Source: Chitinophagaceae bacterium
Lineage (GTDB): Bacteria; Bacteroidota; Bacteroidia; Chitinophagales; Chitinophagaceae
Direction of reading: 5' to 3'
Length of the DNA: 64,000 nucleotides
NCBI GenBank assembly: GCA_016787065.1
Contig: JAEUVD010000044.1
Span: 118,003 to 182,002 of the forward strand
Of the stretch, positions 43,746 to 51,778 are shown piece after piece (positions within the stretch are counted from its first letter, which is position 1; every line of letters begins with the position of its first letter). The notes beneath the pieces were generated by a model. The model saw only the letters and a program-made list of their open reading frames with translations, did no database searches and was not told the origin of the DNA. Position numbers and translations under genes: made by a program.

Positions 43746-43776
43746 GAACGCGTTCACTTCGTGAGACATTGCGTTC
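43746..43776 (+). terminator. Hairpin after the LytTR gene
   Basis: GAACGC (43746-43751) pairs with GCGTTC (43771-43776), with an inner TCAC/GTGA pairing. It has no T run, so it may slow or process transcripts rather than end them fully. Confidence 0.35.
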
Positions 43777-43836
43777 TCTAAACAAATCAAAGCGTTCCCT
43801 CAAACTTGTATCAAATTGGAAAATGGATGACAGAAT

Positions 43837-43855
43837 TTTGGTATTAAATACCAAA
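43837..43855 (+). promoter_or_regulatory. Near-perfect palindrome directly before the adhesin gene
   Basis: TTTGGTATT and AATACCAAA form 9-base arms around one central base, ending four bases before the ATG at 43860. It could be an operator, or a leader hairpin that hides the start codon. It is not shaped like the direct repeats usual for LytTR regulators. Confidence 0.45.
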
Positions 43856-43859
43856 TTAT

Positions 43860-46800
43860 ATGAAGAAGCTTTGCCTACTTGCTTTTCTTATCAGTTCTAT
43901 TTCATCGATGTACAGTCAAATGGTGATTTCCCCGATAGGTGGAAATCTAATCGGTGATTCGAGTGCCATCGTTCAAATCAATAGCACCACGCAGGGATTT
44001 CTTCCTCCCCGAATGACGACCGTTCAACAGTTAGCCATTGCTAACCCTGCTACCGGACTGATAATATTTAATACAGACAGTAATCAGGTTATGGTGTTTA
44101 CCGATTCCAATTGGATTTCTGTAGGAAATGGTACAGTATGGAAAACCAACGGCACACATGTGTATAATAGTAATACAGGTAATGTCGGTATTGGCGTTTC
44201 AAATCCAATGAATAAACTAAGTGCTTCCGATAATAATACGGTTGTAAAAATTCATAAGAAATCGTCGTCAACCGGAATCAATTACCTTGATGATAGTTAT
44301 AAGCCGGGCATGGAAATTTTTGTCGATTCCAATACCATCAATAACTCATCTATTGTACAAACAGGGTCGGCACTTACCATTAATAATGTACGAGGTTCTG
44401 CTTTACAGGCCATTTCTAAATATGGAATTAGCTCATATGCAGCCGATGGTGCGGCGGGTATTTTCAGTAACAATAGTTCAAGTCCTGTACTTCTTACCTT
44501 AGGAGGTAACGTTGGTTTCGGAATAACCAATCCCTTTCAAAAATTAGAAATCGATGGTGCGTTTAAACTAGGAGATACCAGTACAACGGCCTTAACTAAT
44601 AATGGCGTTATCCGATATAATCCAACGGAAGGGTTTCAAGGAAAACATAATAACGACTGGCAATCATTATCATCACCATGGGTAAAGAACAATAATGACA
44701 TCATCAATTCAAATACAGGTAATGTTGGTATTGGCGTTTCAAATCCAATGAATAAACTAAGTGCTTCCGATAATAATACCGTTGTAAAAATTCATAAGAA
44801 ATCGTCGTCAACCGGAATCAATTACATTGATGATAGTTATAAGCCGGGTATGGAAATTTTTGTCGATTCGAATACCATCAATAACTCATCCATTGTACAA
44901 ACAGGGTCGGCACTTACTATCAATAATGTAAGAGGATCTGCGTTACAGGCCATTTCTAAATATGGAATTAGTTCGTATGCAGCCGATGGTGCGGCAGGTA
45001 TTTTCAGTAACAATAGTTCAAGTCCTGTGCTTCTAACTTTAGGAGGTAATGTTGGTTTTGGCATTCCCAATCCATTTCAAAAATTAGAACTAAATGGCGC
45101 TATAAAACTAGCCGATACAAGCACTGATTTTTCTGCGAACAATGGCGTTATCCGATATAATCCAACGGAAGGGTTTCAAGGAAAACATAATAACGACTGG
45201 CAATCATTATCATCACCTTGGGAAAAGAACAATAATGACATCATCAATTCGAATACAGGTAATGTTGGTATTGGTGTTTCAAATCCTATGAATAAACTAA
45301 GTGCTTCCGATAATAATACCGTTGTAAAAATTCATAAGAAATCGTCGTCAACCGGAATCAATTACATTGATGATAGTTATAAACCGGGTATGGAAATTTT
45401 TGTCGATTCGAATACCATCAATAACTCATCTATTGTACAAACAGGGTCGGCACTTACCATTAATAATGTACGCGGTTCTGCATTACATGCCAACTCCAAA
45501 TATGGAATTAGTTCGTATGCAGCCGATGGTGCAGCGGGTATTTTCAGTAACAATAGTTCAAGTCCTGTACTTCTTACCTTAGGAGGTAACGTTGGTTTCG
45601 GAATAACCAATCCCTTTCAAAAATTAGAAATCGATGGCGCAATTAAACTAGGAGATACGAGTACAACTGGCTTAACTAACAATGGCGTTATCCGATATAA
45701 TCCAACGGAAGGGTTTCAAGGAAAACATAATAACGTTTGGAAAAATCTTCTTGGTGATGATAAATTCGGTAAATCGGCTAACCATGTTTATGTACTTAAT
45801 GATACAACCGGAACGTTTTCAGTAGGTAGTACTACAACATTACCAACCACTAAAATGACAGTTTTAGGAACAACTTCCGATCCTATACCTCTTTATTTGT
45901 CGCCAGCCACTAGCGCAGCGCCTGCACTTATTACCGCCGGTCGTATCGGTGCCAATACCTTATCACCTGATGCTACTTCCGCACTTGATGTAAATGGAAC
46001 TATAGTCATTCGTGGTGGTAGTCCTGGTACAGGAAAAGTCCTTACATCGGATATCAATGGTAAAGCTACATGGCAAACGCCAACTCCTATAGGTTATACA
46101 GCCGGAACGGGTATCAATATCAACAGTGGTGTTATTTCTACCAATTTAGTTGCTGGCTCCGGTATCACTATCACTGGCAACACCATATCAACAAATACAT
46201 CTTCGGGCGGTGGTTGGACAGAAGCTTCCGGTAACATTTATCAAAATAATCCTTTTGCGAATGGAACTATAACCGTTGGTACCGATGTTCCGGCTACGGA
46301 TGCTCGCATGAAAATTTTGGGTAATACGAGTTTACCAATTGGCTTGCGATTAAGTTCAGGATTGGCAAACCCTGCAAATGGTATTGCGCTTTCCGCAGTA
46401 GGTCGCTTACGAGTGAATGCTAACAATGCACGTGAAGATATTGAAACAGGTGGAGCTATTGTGGTTGGTGGGGCTGCTGTAAGCACAACGCCAGCAGAAG
46501 GTACGATACAATATGCAGGCACCGATTTACAAGGTTATGTTGGCGGACAATGGAAAAGTTTAACTGCAACCGGAAGTGGTGGTTCTTCACCATGGACTGT
46601 TTCTGGCAATGATATTAGCAATAGTAACACGGGTAAAGTACTTATGGGAAGTGCAACAGGTACTACAAGTGCTAAGGTTGAAGTTGCAGATAATACGAGT
46701 TTTGCCAAGGTAATGAGTATTTCAAATAATGGTGCAGCCTACATGACCGTATTAGATGTTAAAGAAACAAGTACAAGTGGAGGCCCTATTGGATGCGATG

Positions 46801-48092
46801 TATGCAGCGGAACAGCGGCAATTAAATCGATTGCTACGAAAGGGGATGCCTTGTATGCAAGTTCTGCCACTCGGGGCATGTATGTAAAAGGCGGTGATGC
46901 ATTTTATCCTGCTATAGTTGTGGAAAATAATAGCAGCTCCAATGTTTCAATCGATCTTGCTAAACAAATTCAAATTCGTGGTGGAAATCCGGGAGCAGGA
47001 AAAGTACTTACATCAGATGCTAATGGTTTGGCTACTTGGCAAACTCCTAGTGGAGGTAGTGGCAGCGGTTGGAATACAACGGGTAATAGCGGATTGAATA
47101 GCACCAATTTTATTGGTAATACCGATGCGGTTGACCTGAACTTTAAAACCAATAATGCGAACGGATTAACTCTTACCTCCGGAGGAGCATTATTAGCAAC
47201 AGGTAGTACATCCACAGGAACAACTCCGGCTACCGGCGCAGGTAGCAGAATGATGTGGATACCGGCCAAAGGTGCTTTTCGTGCAGGTACTGTTACCGGA
47301 ACTCATTGGAACGATATTCAATTAGCCAGTTATAGTACGGCGTTTGGTTACAACACCATTGCCGGTGGAAACTATTCTTTCGCTGTTGGCAATACCGCCT
47401 CTGCAACCGGATTTACATCCTTTGCTATTGGTGACAATGTATCTGCAAGCGGATCGCGAAGCATTGCCATAGGTTCCAACGTGAATGCCGGTTTTCAGGG
47501 AGCGTTTTGTTTTGGCGATATGGATTTTAGTAACACCTTACTTGCTTCAACAACCAATCAAATGAATATGCGTTTTAGTGGTGGGTATCGTTTATTCTCG
47601 AACTCTGCTTCAACCATTGGTGTTCAATTAACGGCAGGAGGTAATAGCTGGTCAACAATTTCTGATCGTCGCAAAAAAGAGAACTTAAAATCAGTAGACG
47701 GCGAATCCTTTCTTAAACGCATTGCCAATATGCCTTTAAGTAGCTGGAATTATATTGGTCAAGATAAAAGTCAGCATCGCCATTACGGCCCAATGGCTCA
47801 GGATTTTTTCGCAGCCTTTGGTCATGATGGCATTGGAACTATTGGTAATGATACCACCATTGCAGCAGCAGATATGGATGGCGTTAGCTTTATTGCTATT
47901 CAAGCTTTAGAAAAACGAACAACCTCGCTTCAAGCAGAAAACCGAGATCTTAAAACTCAAAATGAAGCATTACAAAAGGAGCTTTTAGCACTTCGTAATG
48001 ATTTGAATATTGTAATGACAAAAATTAATGAATCTGCTCCAAAGAAATCCACAACCGAAGAATCAACAACTGCTAACCTTTCAACCAAATAA
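43860..48092 (+). CDS. Large adhesin-like surface protein with tandem repeats, YadA-type head and S74 chaperone
   Basis: The 1410-residue protein has a signal peptide (LCLLAFLISSISSMYS) and the opening VQINSTTQGFLPPRMTTVQQLA common to such Bacteroidota proteins. Three ~180-residue repeats follow, starting NTGNVGIGVSNPMNKLSAS (DNA 44172-45735), then linker regions, a trimeric-adhesin head stretch (STAFGYNTIAGGNYSFAVGNTASATG, SIAIGSNVNAG), a peptidase S74 intramolecular chaperone (SDRRKKENLKSVDGESFLKRI, YGPMAQDFF) and a C-terminal coiled coil. S74 domains trimerise and then cleave themselves off in phage tail spikes. No T9SS tail is seen. Likely a trimeric surface fibre; the target is unknown. 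Confidence 0.85.
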   Translation: MKKLCLLAFLISSISSMYSQMVISPIGGNLIGDSSAIVQINSTTQGFLPPRMTTVQQLAIANPATGLIIFNTDSNQVMVFTDSNWISVGNGTVWKTNGTHVYNSNTGNVGIGVSNPMNKLSASDNNTVVKIHKKSSSTGINYLDDSYKPGMEIFVDSNTINNSSIVQTGSALTINNVRGSALQAISKYGISSYAADGAAGIFSNNSSSPVLLTLGGNVGFGITNPFQKLEIDGAFKLGDTSTTALTNNGVIRYNPTEGFQGKHNNDWQSLSSPWVKNNNDIINSNTGNVGIGVSNPMNKLSASDNNTVVKIHKKSSSTGINYIDDSYKPGMEIFVDSNTINNSSIVQTGSALTINNVRGSALQAISKYGISSYAADGAAGIFSNNSSSPVLLTLGGNVGFGIPNPFQKLELNGAIKLADTSTDFSANNGVIRYNPTEGFQGKHNNDWQSLSSPWEKNNNDIINSNTGNVGIGVSNPMNKLSASDNNTVVKIHKKSSSTGINYIDDSYKPGMEIFVDSNTINNSSIVQTGSALTINNVRGSALHANSKYGISSYAADGAAGIFSNNSSSPVLLTLGGNVGFGITNPFQKLEIDGAIKLGDTSTTGLTNNGVIRYNPTEGFQGKHNNVWKNLLGDDKFGKSANHVYVLNDTTGTFSVGSTTTLPTTKMTVLGTTSDPIPLYLSPATSAAPALITAGRIGANTLSPDATSALDVNGTIVIRGGSPGTGKVLTSDINGKATWQTPTPIGYTAGTGININSGVISTNLVAGSGITITGNTISTNTSSGGGWTEASGNIYQNNPFANGTITVGTDVPATDARMKILGNTSLPIGLRLSSGLANPANGIALSAVGRLRVNANNAREDIETGGAIVVGGAAVSTTPAEGTIQYAGTDLQGYVGGQWKSLTATGSGGSSPWTVSGNDISNSNTGKVLMGSATGTTSAKVEVADNTSFAKVMSISNNGAAYMTVLDVKETSTSGGPIGCDVCSGTAAIKSIATKGDALYASSATRGMYVKGGDAFYPAIVVENNSSSNVSIDLAKQIQIRGGNPGAGKVLTSDANGLATWQTPSGGSGSGWNTTGNSGLNSTNFIGNTDAVDLNFKTNNANGLTLTSGGALLATGSTSTGTTPATGAGSRMMWIPAKGAFRAGTVTGTHWNDIQLASYSTAFGYNTIAGGNYSFAVGNTASATGFTSFAIGDNVSASGSRSIAIGSNVNAGFQGAFCFGDMDFSNTLLASTTNQMNMRFSGGYRLFSNSASTIGVQLTAGGNSWSTISDRRKKENLKSVDGESFLKRIANMPLSSWNYIGQDKSQHRHYGPMAQDFFAAFGHDGIGTIGNDTTIAAADMDGVSFIAIQALEKRTTSLQAENRDLKTQNEALQKELLALRNDLNIVMTKINESAPKKSTTEESTTANLSTK
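44172..45735 (+). repeat. Three tandem in-frame repeats of 540 bp
   Basis: Copies begin at 44172, 44712 and 45252; the period is exactly 540 bases (180 codons) and the third copy is slightly short. Long stretches are identical at DNA level, including synonymous positions, so the duplication is recent or kept uniform by gene conversion. Copy-number change would alter fibre length without a frameshift. Confidence 0.92.
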
Positions 48093-48095
48093 CCG

Positions 48096-49145
48096 ATGAA
48101 ACGATTGCAATATCTATGTAGTGCTATGGTATTTCTTTGCCAAGCACTCCATAGTTTATCACAGGTTCAAGTAGTAAGCAACAACAATATTCTTCTTGGT
48201 GGAAACACGAAAACGAGTATTCAAGGAAATGTTGATTTACAAAACGGAACACTACAACTAGAAACAGGACCAGCCATTGAAATACAAGGAAACTTTAAAG
48301 TAGATTCACCTGCAAACATTCTTTGGAATGTAAATCAGGTTTTAACCGGACAACAATTTCAAGTTAGTGATACGACACATTTTAACGGTAATGTGCAAGT
48401 TCATTTCGCACCAAATTTCACACCTCAAACTAATGATAGTATTCGATTGATCACTTGTACGAATTGGATAGGAAGTATTCAAGACACTATCTACCCAAGT
48501 GGTTATACAGGTTATTTCTTGTTTTCTAATGGGTTTCTTACGCTCACCAATTTGAATACCATACCAGTGAACGGAGACTTAACTATTTATGCGTATTTAC
48601 AGGGCTTTTATTCTGGTGGGGGAACGATGGCGACGGTTTTGATAAATTCAGGAATTGGCAATAATGCCAATGAAACAGATTCAATAACGGTTGAACTGCA
48701 CGAAATCACTACGCCTTACAATGCAGTTTGGAGTGAAACAACATTGCTTAGCACTACCGGAAATTTAGGATTATCCATTCCCTCTAACATGCTCAACCAA
48801 TCGTGGTTTGTAGTTTTAAAGCATCGATCGCATGTTGCTACCTGGTCGGCCTTACCCGTTTTTTTTGGTTCCAATACTTCGTATGATTTTCGTTCAGATA
48901 ATACTCAAGCCTTCGGCAATAATCTGGCAAATTTAGGCGATGGTAATTGGGCACTTTTTGCAGGTGATATCAATCAGGATAGCGCAGTGGATGCCTTAGA
49001 TTATGTGATAATGGATCCGGATATCGTTCAAGGAAATAGTGGATACCTCGCTTCTGATTTAAATGGCGATGGCTCAGTAGATATTTTAGATTATTTGATT
49101 TTAGAGCCTGCTATTACGCAAGGAATTAATACCCAATCGCCTTAG
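48096..49145 (+). CDS. Secreted protein with dockerin-like C-terminus
   Basis: The 349-residue protein begins with a signal peptide (LCSAMVFLCQALHSLS). Residues 25-165 are beta-rich (NNNILLGGNTKTSIQGNVDLQNG), similar to repeated surface beta-helices. The last ~185 residues match the end of the SGNH-like protein at 4528-6087, including VVLKHRSHVATWS, TQAFGNNLANL and two calcium-loop motifs (GDINQDSAVDALD, SDLNGDGSVDILD). It starts three bases after the adhesin stop and is surely co-transcribed, so it may help anchor or present the adhesin. No catalytic motif is seen. Confidence 0.75.
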   Translation: MKRLQYLCSAMVFLCQALHSLSQVQVVSNNNILLGGNTKTSIQGNVDLQNGTLQLETGPAIEIQGNFKVDSPANILWNVNQVLTGQQFQVSDTTHFNGNVQVHFAPNFTPQTNDSIRLITCTNWIGSIQDTIYPSGYTGYFLFSNGFLTLTNLNTIPVNGDLTIYAYLQGFYSGGGTMATVLINSGIGNNANETDSITVELHEITTPYNAVWSETTLLSTTGNLGLSIPSNMLNQSWFVVLKHRSHVATWSALPVFFGSNTSYDFRSDNTQAFGNNLANLGDGNWALFAGDINQDSAVDALDYVIMDPDIVQGNSGYLASDLNGDGSVDILDYLILEPAITQGINTQSP

Positions 49146-49170
49146 CAAGTGTGCTTGCTGATTTGCTAAG
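49141..49170. terminator. Hairpin overlapping the stop codons of convergent genes
   Basis: CTTAGCAA (49141-49148) pairs with TTGCTAAG (49163-49170); an alternative AGCAAG/CTTGCT pairing lies inside. It covers the stops of the plus-strand gene (49145) and the minus-strand gene (49166). Confidence 0.45.
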
Positions 49171-50239
49171 AATAACTGTTTAAGTAAGTAAAGGCCAATA
49201 CACCAATGCTGATTACTAAAAAGCCTATAAGATAAAAGGTAAATAGAAACATTTGTTTTAAAATCGTCGCAAACCACGATGATCCGTACACTCTTTTCAT
49301 GGCAATAATCAAATAAATTCCAATACCACAGGAAAAGAGCATAAATAGTAATAAACCAATTGATGGCATAGGTATGTATCGCGTTAATAAAATAACACAG
49401 ATTAACATTAGAAACCAAAAGCTATGAAAATGAATACTAAATACGATATGATCTACATAGAGAAATCGCTTCTTGTTATATACAAGCCACATTAAAAAAG
49501 CGAAAAAAGGAAGCAGAATAAAAAAGATTTTTGGCGTACTGTGAAAAGCTTTTTCAGTCATGTGTTTCTGAAAATTCGCATCATTATGTGAAGCATTTCT
49601 AGCCATAATAACTTTTCGTTGAAACCACCGAACTAACCAATTCGAACGTTTATGAGGTGGTAACGAATTTTGTGTTGAATCATATTGCTGTACACTTTGT
49701 TCGTCTTTAAGTATTGCTGCCGCATTTTTTCCTATTTCTTTGCCTAATTGATAGGCTCCTTGTTGTGAAGGAATACTATCATCGCTTGATGCTTTTATAG
49801 ACTCTTGATTCACAGAATCCGTCGTTGCAAGCGAATAGGAACGAATGGTATCATCTTGCGTTAAAGTAAATTGCGGCGAACTTGTTTCGGGTTTTATATT
49901 CAAATGCCCAGTACTAGCAGGTATTAAACCATAAAACAAAATGAAAAACAAGGTGGTTATAAAAATATACAGTTGTATCGGATTCAAGTAACGTGCACGT
50001 TTACCGGCGTTATAATCTAGGGTAATTTGCCCTGGCTTCATTACCAGTGTTTTTATGGTATTCCAAAACTTATTATCATAATGAAAGTAATCGGCTACAA
50101 AATGGATAATCATGTGCCAAAACGAATCTTTGTGAATATGCGCTTTTTGTCCGCACCTTGCACAAAAGTCGCCCACTAAAGGGTATTCACAATTCAAACA
50201 ATGTTCATCTCTATGATATATTTTACGTTGGTAAGCCAC
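49166..50239 (-). CDS. DUF3667 membrane protein with zinc ribbon
   Basis: The N-terminus has a CxxC...CxxC zinc ribbon (CLNCEYPLVGDFCARCGQ) and the DUF3667 hallmark FHYDNKFWNTIKTLVMKPGQITLDYNAGKRARYLNPIQLYIF. Four to five membrane segments follow, split by a ~150-residue polar loop. DUF3667 proteins are common in Bacteroidota; their function is unknown. The start is a GTG at 50239, since no in-frame ATG precedes the zinc ribbon. It is divergent from the porin operon, 72 bases apart. Confidence 0.85.
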   Translation of the reverse strand: MAYQRKIYHRDEHCLNCEYPLVGDFCARCGQKAHIHKDSFWHMIIHFVADYFHYDNKFWNTIKTLVMKPGQITLDYNAGKRARYLNPIQLYIFITTLFFILFYGLIPASTGHLNIKPETSSPQFTLTQDDTIRSYSLATTDSVNQESIKASSDDSIPSQQGAYQLGKEIGKNAAAILKDEQSVQQYDSTQNSLPPHKRSNWLVRWFQRKVIMARNASHNDANFQKHMTEKAFHSTPKIFFILLPFFAFLMWLVYNKKRFLYVDHIVFSIHFHSFWFLMLICVILLTRYIPMPSIGLLLFMLFSCGIGIYLIIAMKRVYGSSWFATILKQMFLFTFYLIGFLVISIGVLAFTYLNSYS

Positions 50240-50262
50240 ATTGCGAAAATAAACGTATTCCC

Positions 50263-50292
50263 TTGCATAAGTATTAAAATTGAATAGCTTTG
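50263..50292 (+). promoter_or_regulatory. Promoter of the porin/binding-protein/kinase operon
   Basis: TTG (50263-50265), a 19-base spacer and TAGCTTTG (50285-50292) match the Bacteroidota promoter consensus. The ATG at 50312 follows 19 bases later, leaving a leader of roughly a dozen bases. Confidence 0.75.
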
Positions 50293-50311
50293 TGACTTAT
50301 TCTCTTGCTGA

Positions 50312-51322
50312 ATGAAAAAATTAGTTATCAACCTATTCACAGCCTACGCCCTGCTGTCAATCAGTTATTTTCAAGTGAAGGCACAAAACACACAAATTAG
50401 AGGCTTTGTGGATGCCAATGCTTCTTACCAAAAAGATAAGCTTTCCTTTGGATTTGGCGAACAAGATTTGTTCATTACATCATCGTTGAATGATCGTTTA
50501 AGTTTTTTGGGTGAAACCGTTTTTAAGTATGATCATTCGGCACATACAGAATTTAGTATCAGTGTGGAAAGGGTAATCATCAAGTACAACTATAAAGGCA
50601 ATCATAATTTCATTTTGGGTAAGGTGCACACACCTTTAAATTATTGGAATGACACGTACCATCATGGCCGTGTTTTTTTTCCGACCATTGAAAGACCAGC
50701 CATGTTTAACTCAAACATTATTCCTTTACACAGCACAGGGGTTGGTTTTCAAGGATACAACCTGAGCGACTTAAAATTCGGCTATGACGTATTTCTTAGT
50801 AATGGATTGGCAAGTGAAGAAATTGCCGATTTCGATAAAAACAAAGCAGTTACTATTGCAACACATATAAAACCTGTTGACAATTTACGCATTGGGGCTT
50901 CGTTGTACATGGATAAAATGAGTAAAGGTTCCGATGTACACGGGTTACCGGTGAATTATGATATTCAACAGAATTTATTGTCCGGCTCAGTATCTTACTT
51001 TGGCCCAAAATATGAATTCTTAGCAGAAGGTACCCTTGGATTCAATCATACCGACACCGCAGCAACAGCAACGTCACGAGCCAGCTATGTGTATGCTGGC
51101 CTTAAGGTAAAAGAAAAAATTGTACCTTATTTACGCTATGATTTTTTATATTTTCAACCGAATGAACTTTACTTTACACGAAATAATTTGAGCTCAATTG
51201 TTTTTGGTATTCGATATCAAATTAATTACCTGGCGGTAGTTAAATTAGAATATAAAAACCAGAAAGATCAACTAACCGGAACAACAAATCGTTTAACCAC
51301 TCAATTTGCAATTGGATTTTAA
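50312..51322 (+). CDS. Porin-like outer-membrane beta-barrel protein
   Basis: The 336-residue protein has a signal peptide (FTAYALLSISYFQVKA, cleavage before QNTQ) and then alternating amphipathic strands to the end, closing with TNRLTTQFAIGF and a C-terminal Phe, as usual for outer-membrane barrels. Strand pairs such as IRGFVDANASYQKDKLSFGF, HNFILGKVHTPLNYW and KIVPYLRYDFLYF support a 14-16-strand barrel. It resembles porin-like proteins encoded next to small phosphate-binding-like proteins. It heads an operon with the binding protein and kinase (gaps of 2 and 4 bases), suggesting it brings the sensed molecule into the periplasm. Confidence 0.7.
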   Translation: MKKLVINLFTAYALLSISYFQVKAQNTQIRGFVDANASYQKDKLSFGFGEQDLFITSSLNDRLSFLGETVFKYDHSAHTEFSISVERVIIKYNYKGNHNFILGKVHTPLNYWNDTYHHGRVFFPTIERPAMFNSNIIPLHSTGVGFQGYNLSDLKFGYDVFLSNGLASEEIADFDKNKAVTIATHIKPVDNLRIGASLYMDKMSKGSDVHGLPVNYDIQQNLLSGSVSYFGPKYEFLAEGTLGFNHTDTAATATSRASYVYAGLKVKEKIVPYLRYDFLYFQPNELYFTRNNLSSIVFGIRYQINYLAVVKLEYKNQKDQLTGTTNRLTTQFAIGF

Positions 51323-51324
51323 TT

Positions 51325-51774
51325 ATGAAAAAGATTATCATTAAAACCATCTACAGCATTGCATTTATTCTGGTTACTTCAGCTGTAAATGCACAAACGG
51401 CAACGTTAACTATTATTGGAAATAAGACCGGAGTTCCTTCTGCCATAACTTCTTCCGAATTGAAATCTATTTTTAAAGGAGAGAAACAACGGTGGAGCAA
51501 CGGTACAAAAATTTCAATCGCACTACTTAAAACCTCTACATCAGGAGGTAAATCCATATGCAAGAAGGTATATAATTTAAGTTCCGATGAAGTTAACAAA
51601 TATTGGCTTGCGCTGGTTTTCCAAGGTAAAGCAGAAGCTCCCTTATTCTTCAATTCTGCTTCTGATCTTGAAGCCTATGTTGCTCAAAATCCAGGTACTA
51701 TTGGTATAATAGATCGTTCTACAGAAAGTGCTGATTTGAAAATTGTTTCGCTAAACGGACAAAAATCGTTTTAG
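51325..51774 (+). CDS. Short PstS-like periplasmic binding protein
   Basis: The 149-residue protein has a signal peptide (IIIKTIYSIAFILVTSAVNA) and a half-length phosphate-binding-like domain: TIIGNKTGVPSAITSSELKSIFKGEKQRWSNGTKI, TSTSGGKSICKKVYNLSSDEVNKYWLALVFQG and PGTIGIIDRS. The pattern is that of the PBP_like_2 group; it lacks about half of a complete PstS and no ABC transporter genes are near. With a porin before and a HAMP kinase after, it most likely acts as a ligand sensor. Ligand (phosphate or another oxyanion) is inferred only from family. Confidence 0.72.
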   Translation: MKKIIIKTIYSIAFILVTSAVNAQTATLTIIGNKTGVPSAITSSELKSIFKGEKQRWSNGTKISIALLKTSTSGGKSICKKVYNLSSDEVNKYWLALVFQGKAEAPLFFNSASDLEAYVAQNPGTIGIIDRSTESADLKIVSLNGQKSF

Positions 51775-51778
51775 AACA

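Noticed and set aside
43769..43957. Short plus-strand frame before the adhesin gene
   Set aside because: It overlaps the adhesin signal peptide in another frame and has no protein features of its own.
44172..45735. CRISPR-like array
   Set aside because: The repeats are 540 bp, in frame and protein coding, with no short spacers and no cas genes.
43860..48092. Prophage tail fibre
   Set aside because: The S74 domain is phage-like, but no other phage genes are nearby and the protein has a signal peptide.
51325..51774. Truncated pseudogene of PstS
   Set aside because: It has an intact signal peptide, clean start and stop and close spacing to both neighbours, so it looks like a functional short form.
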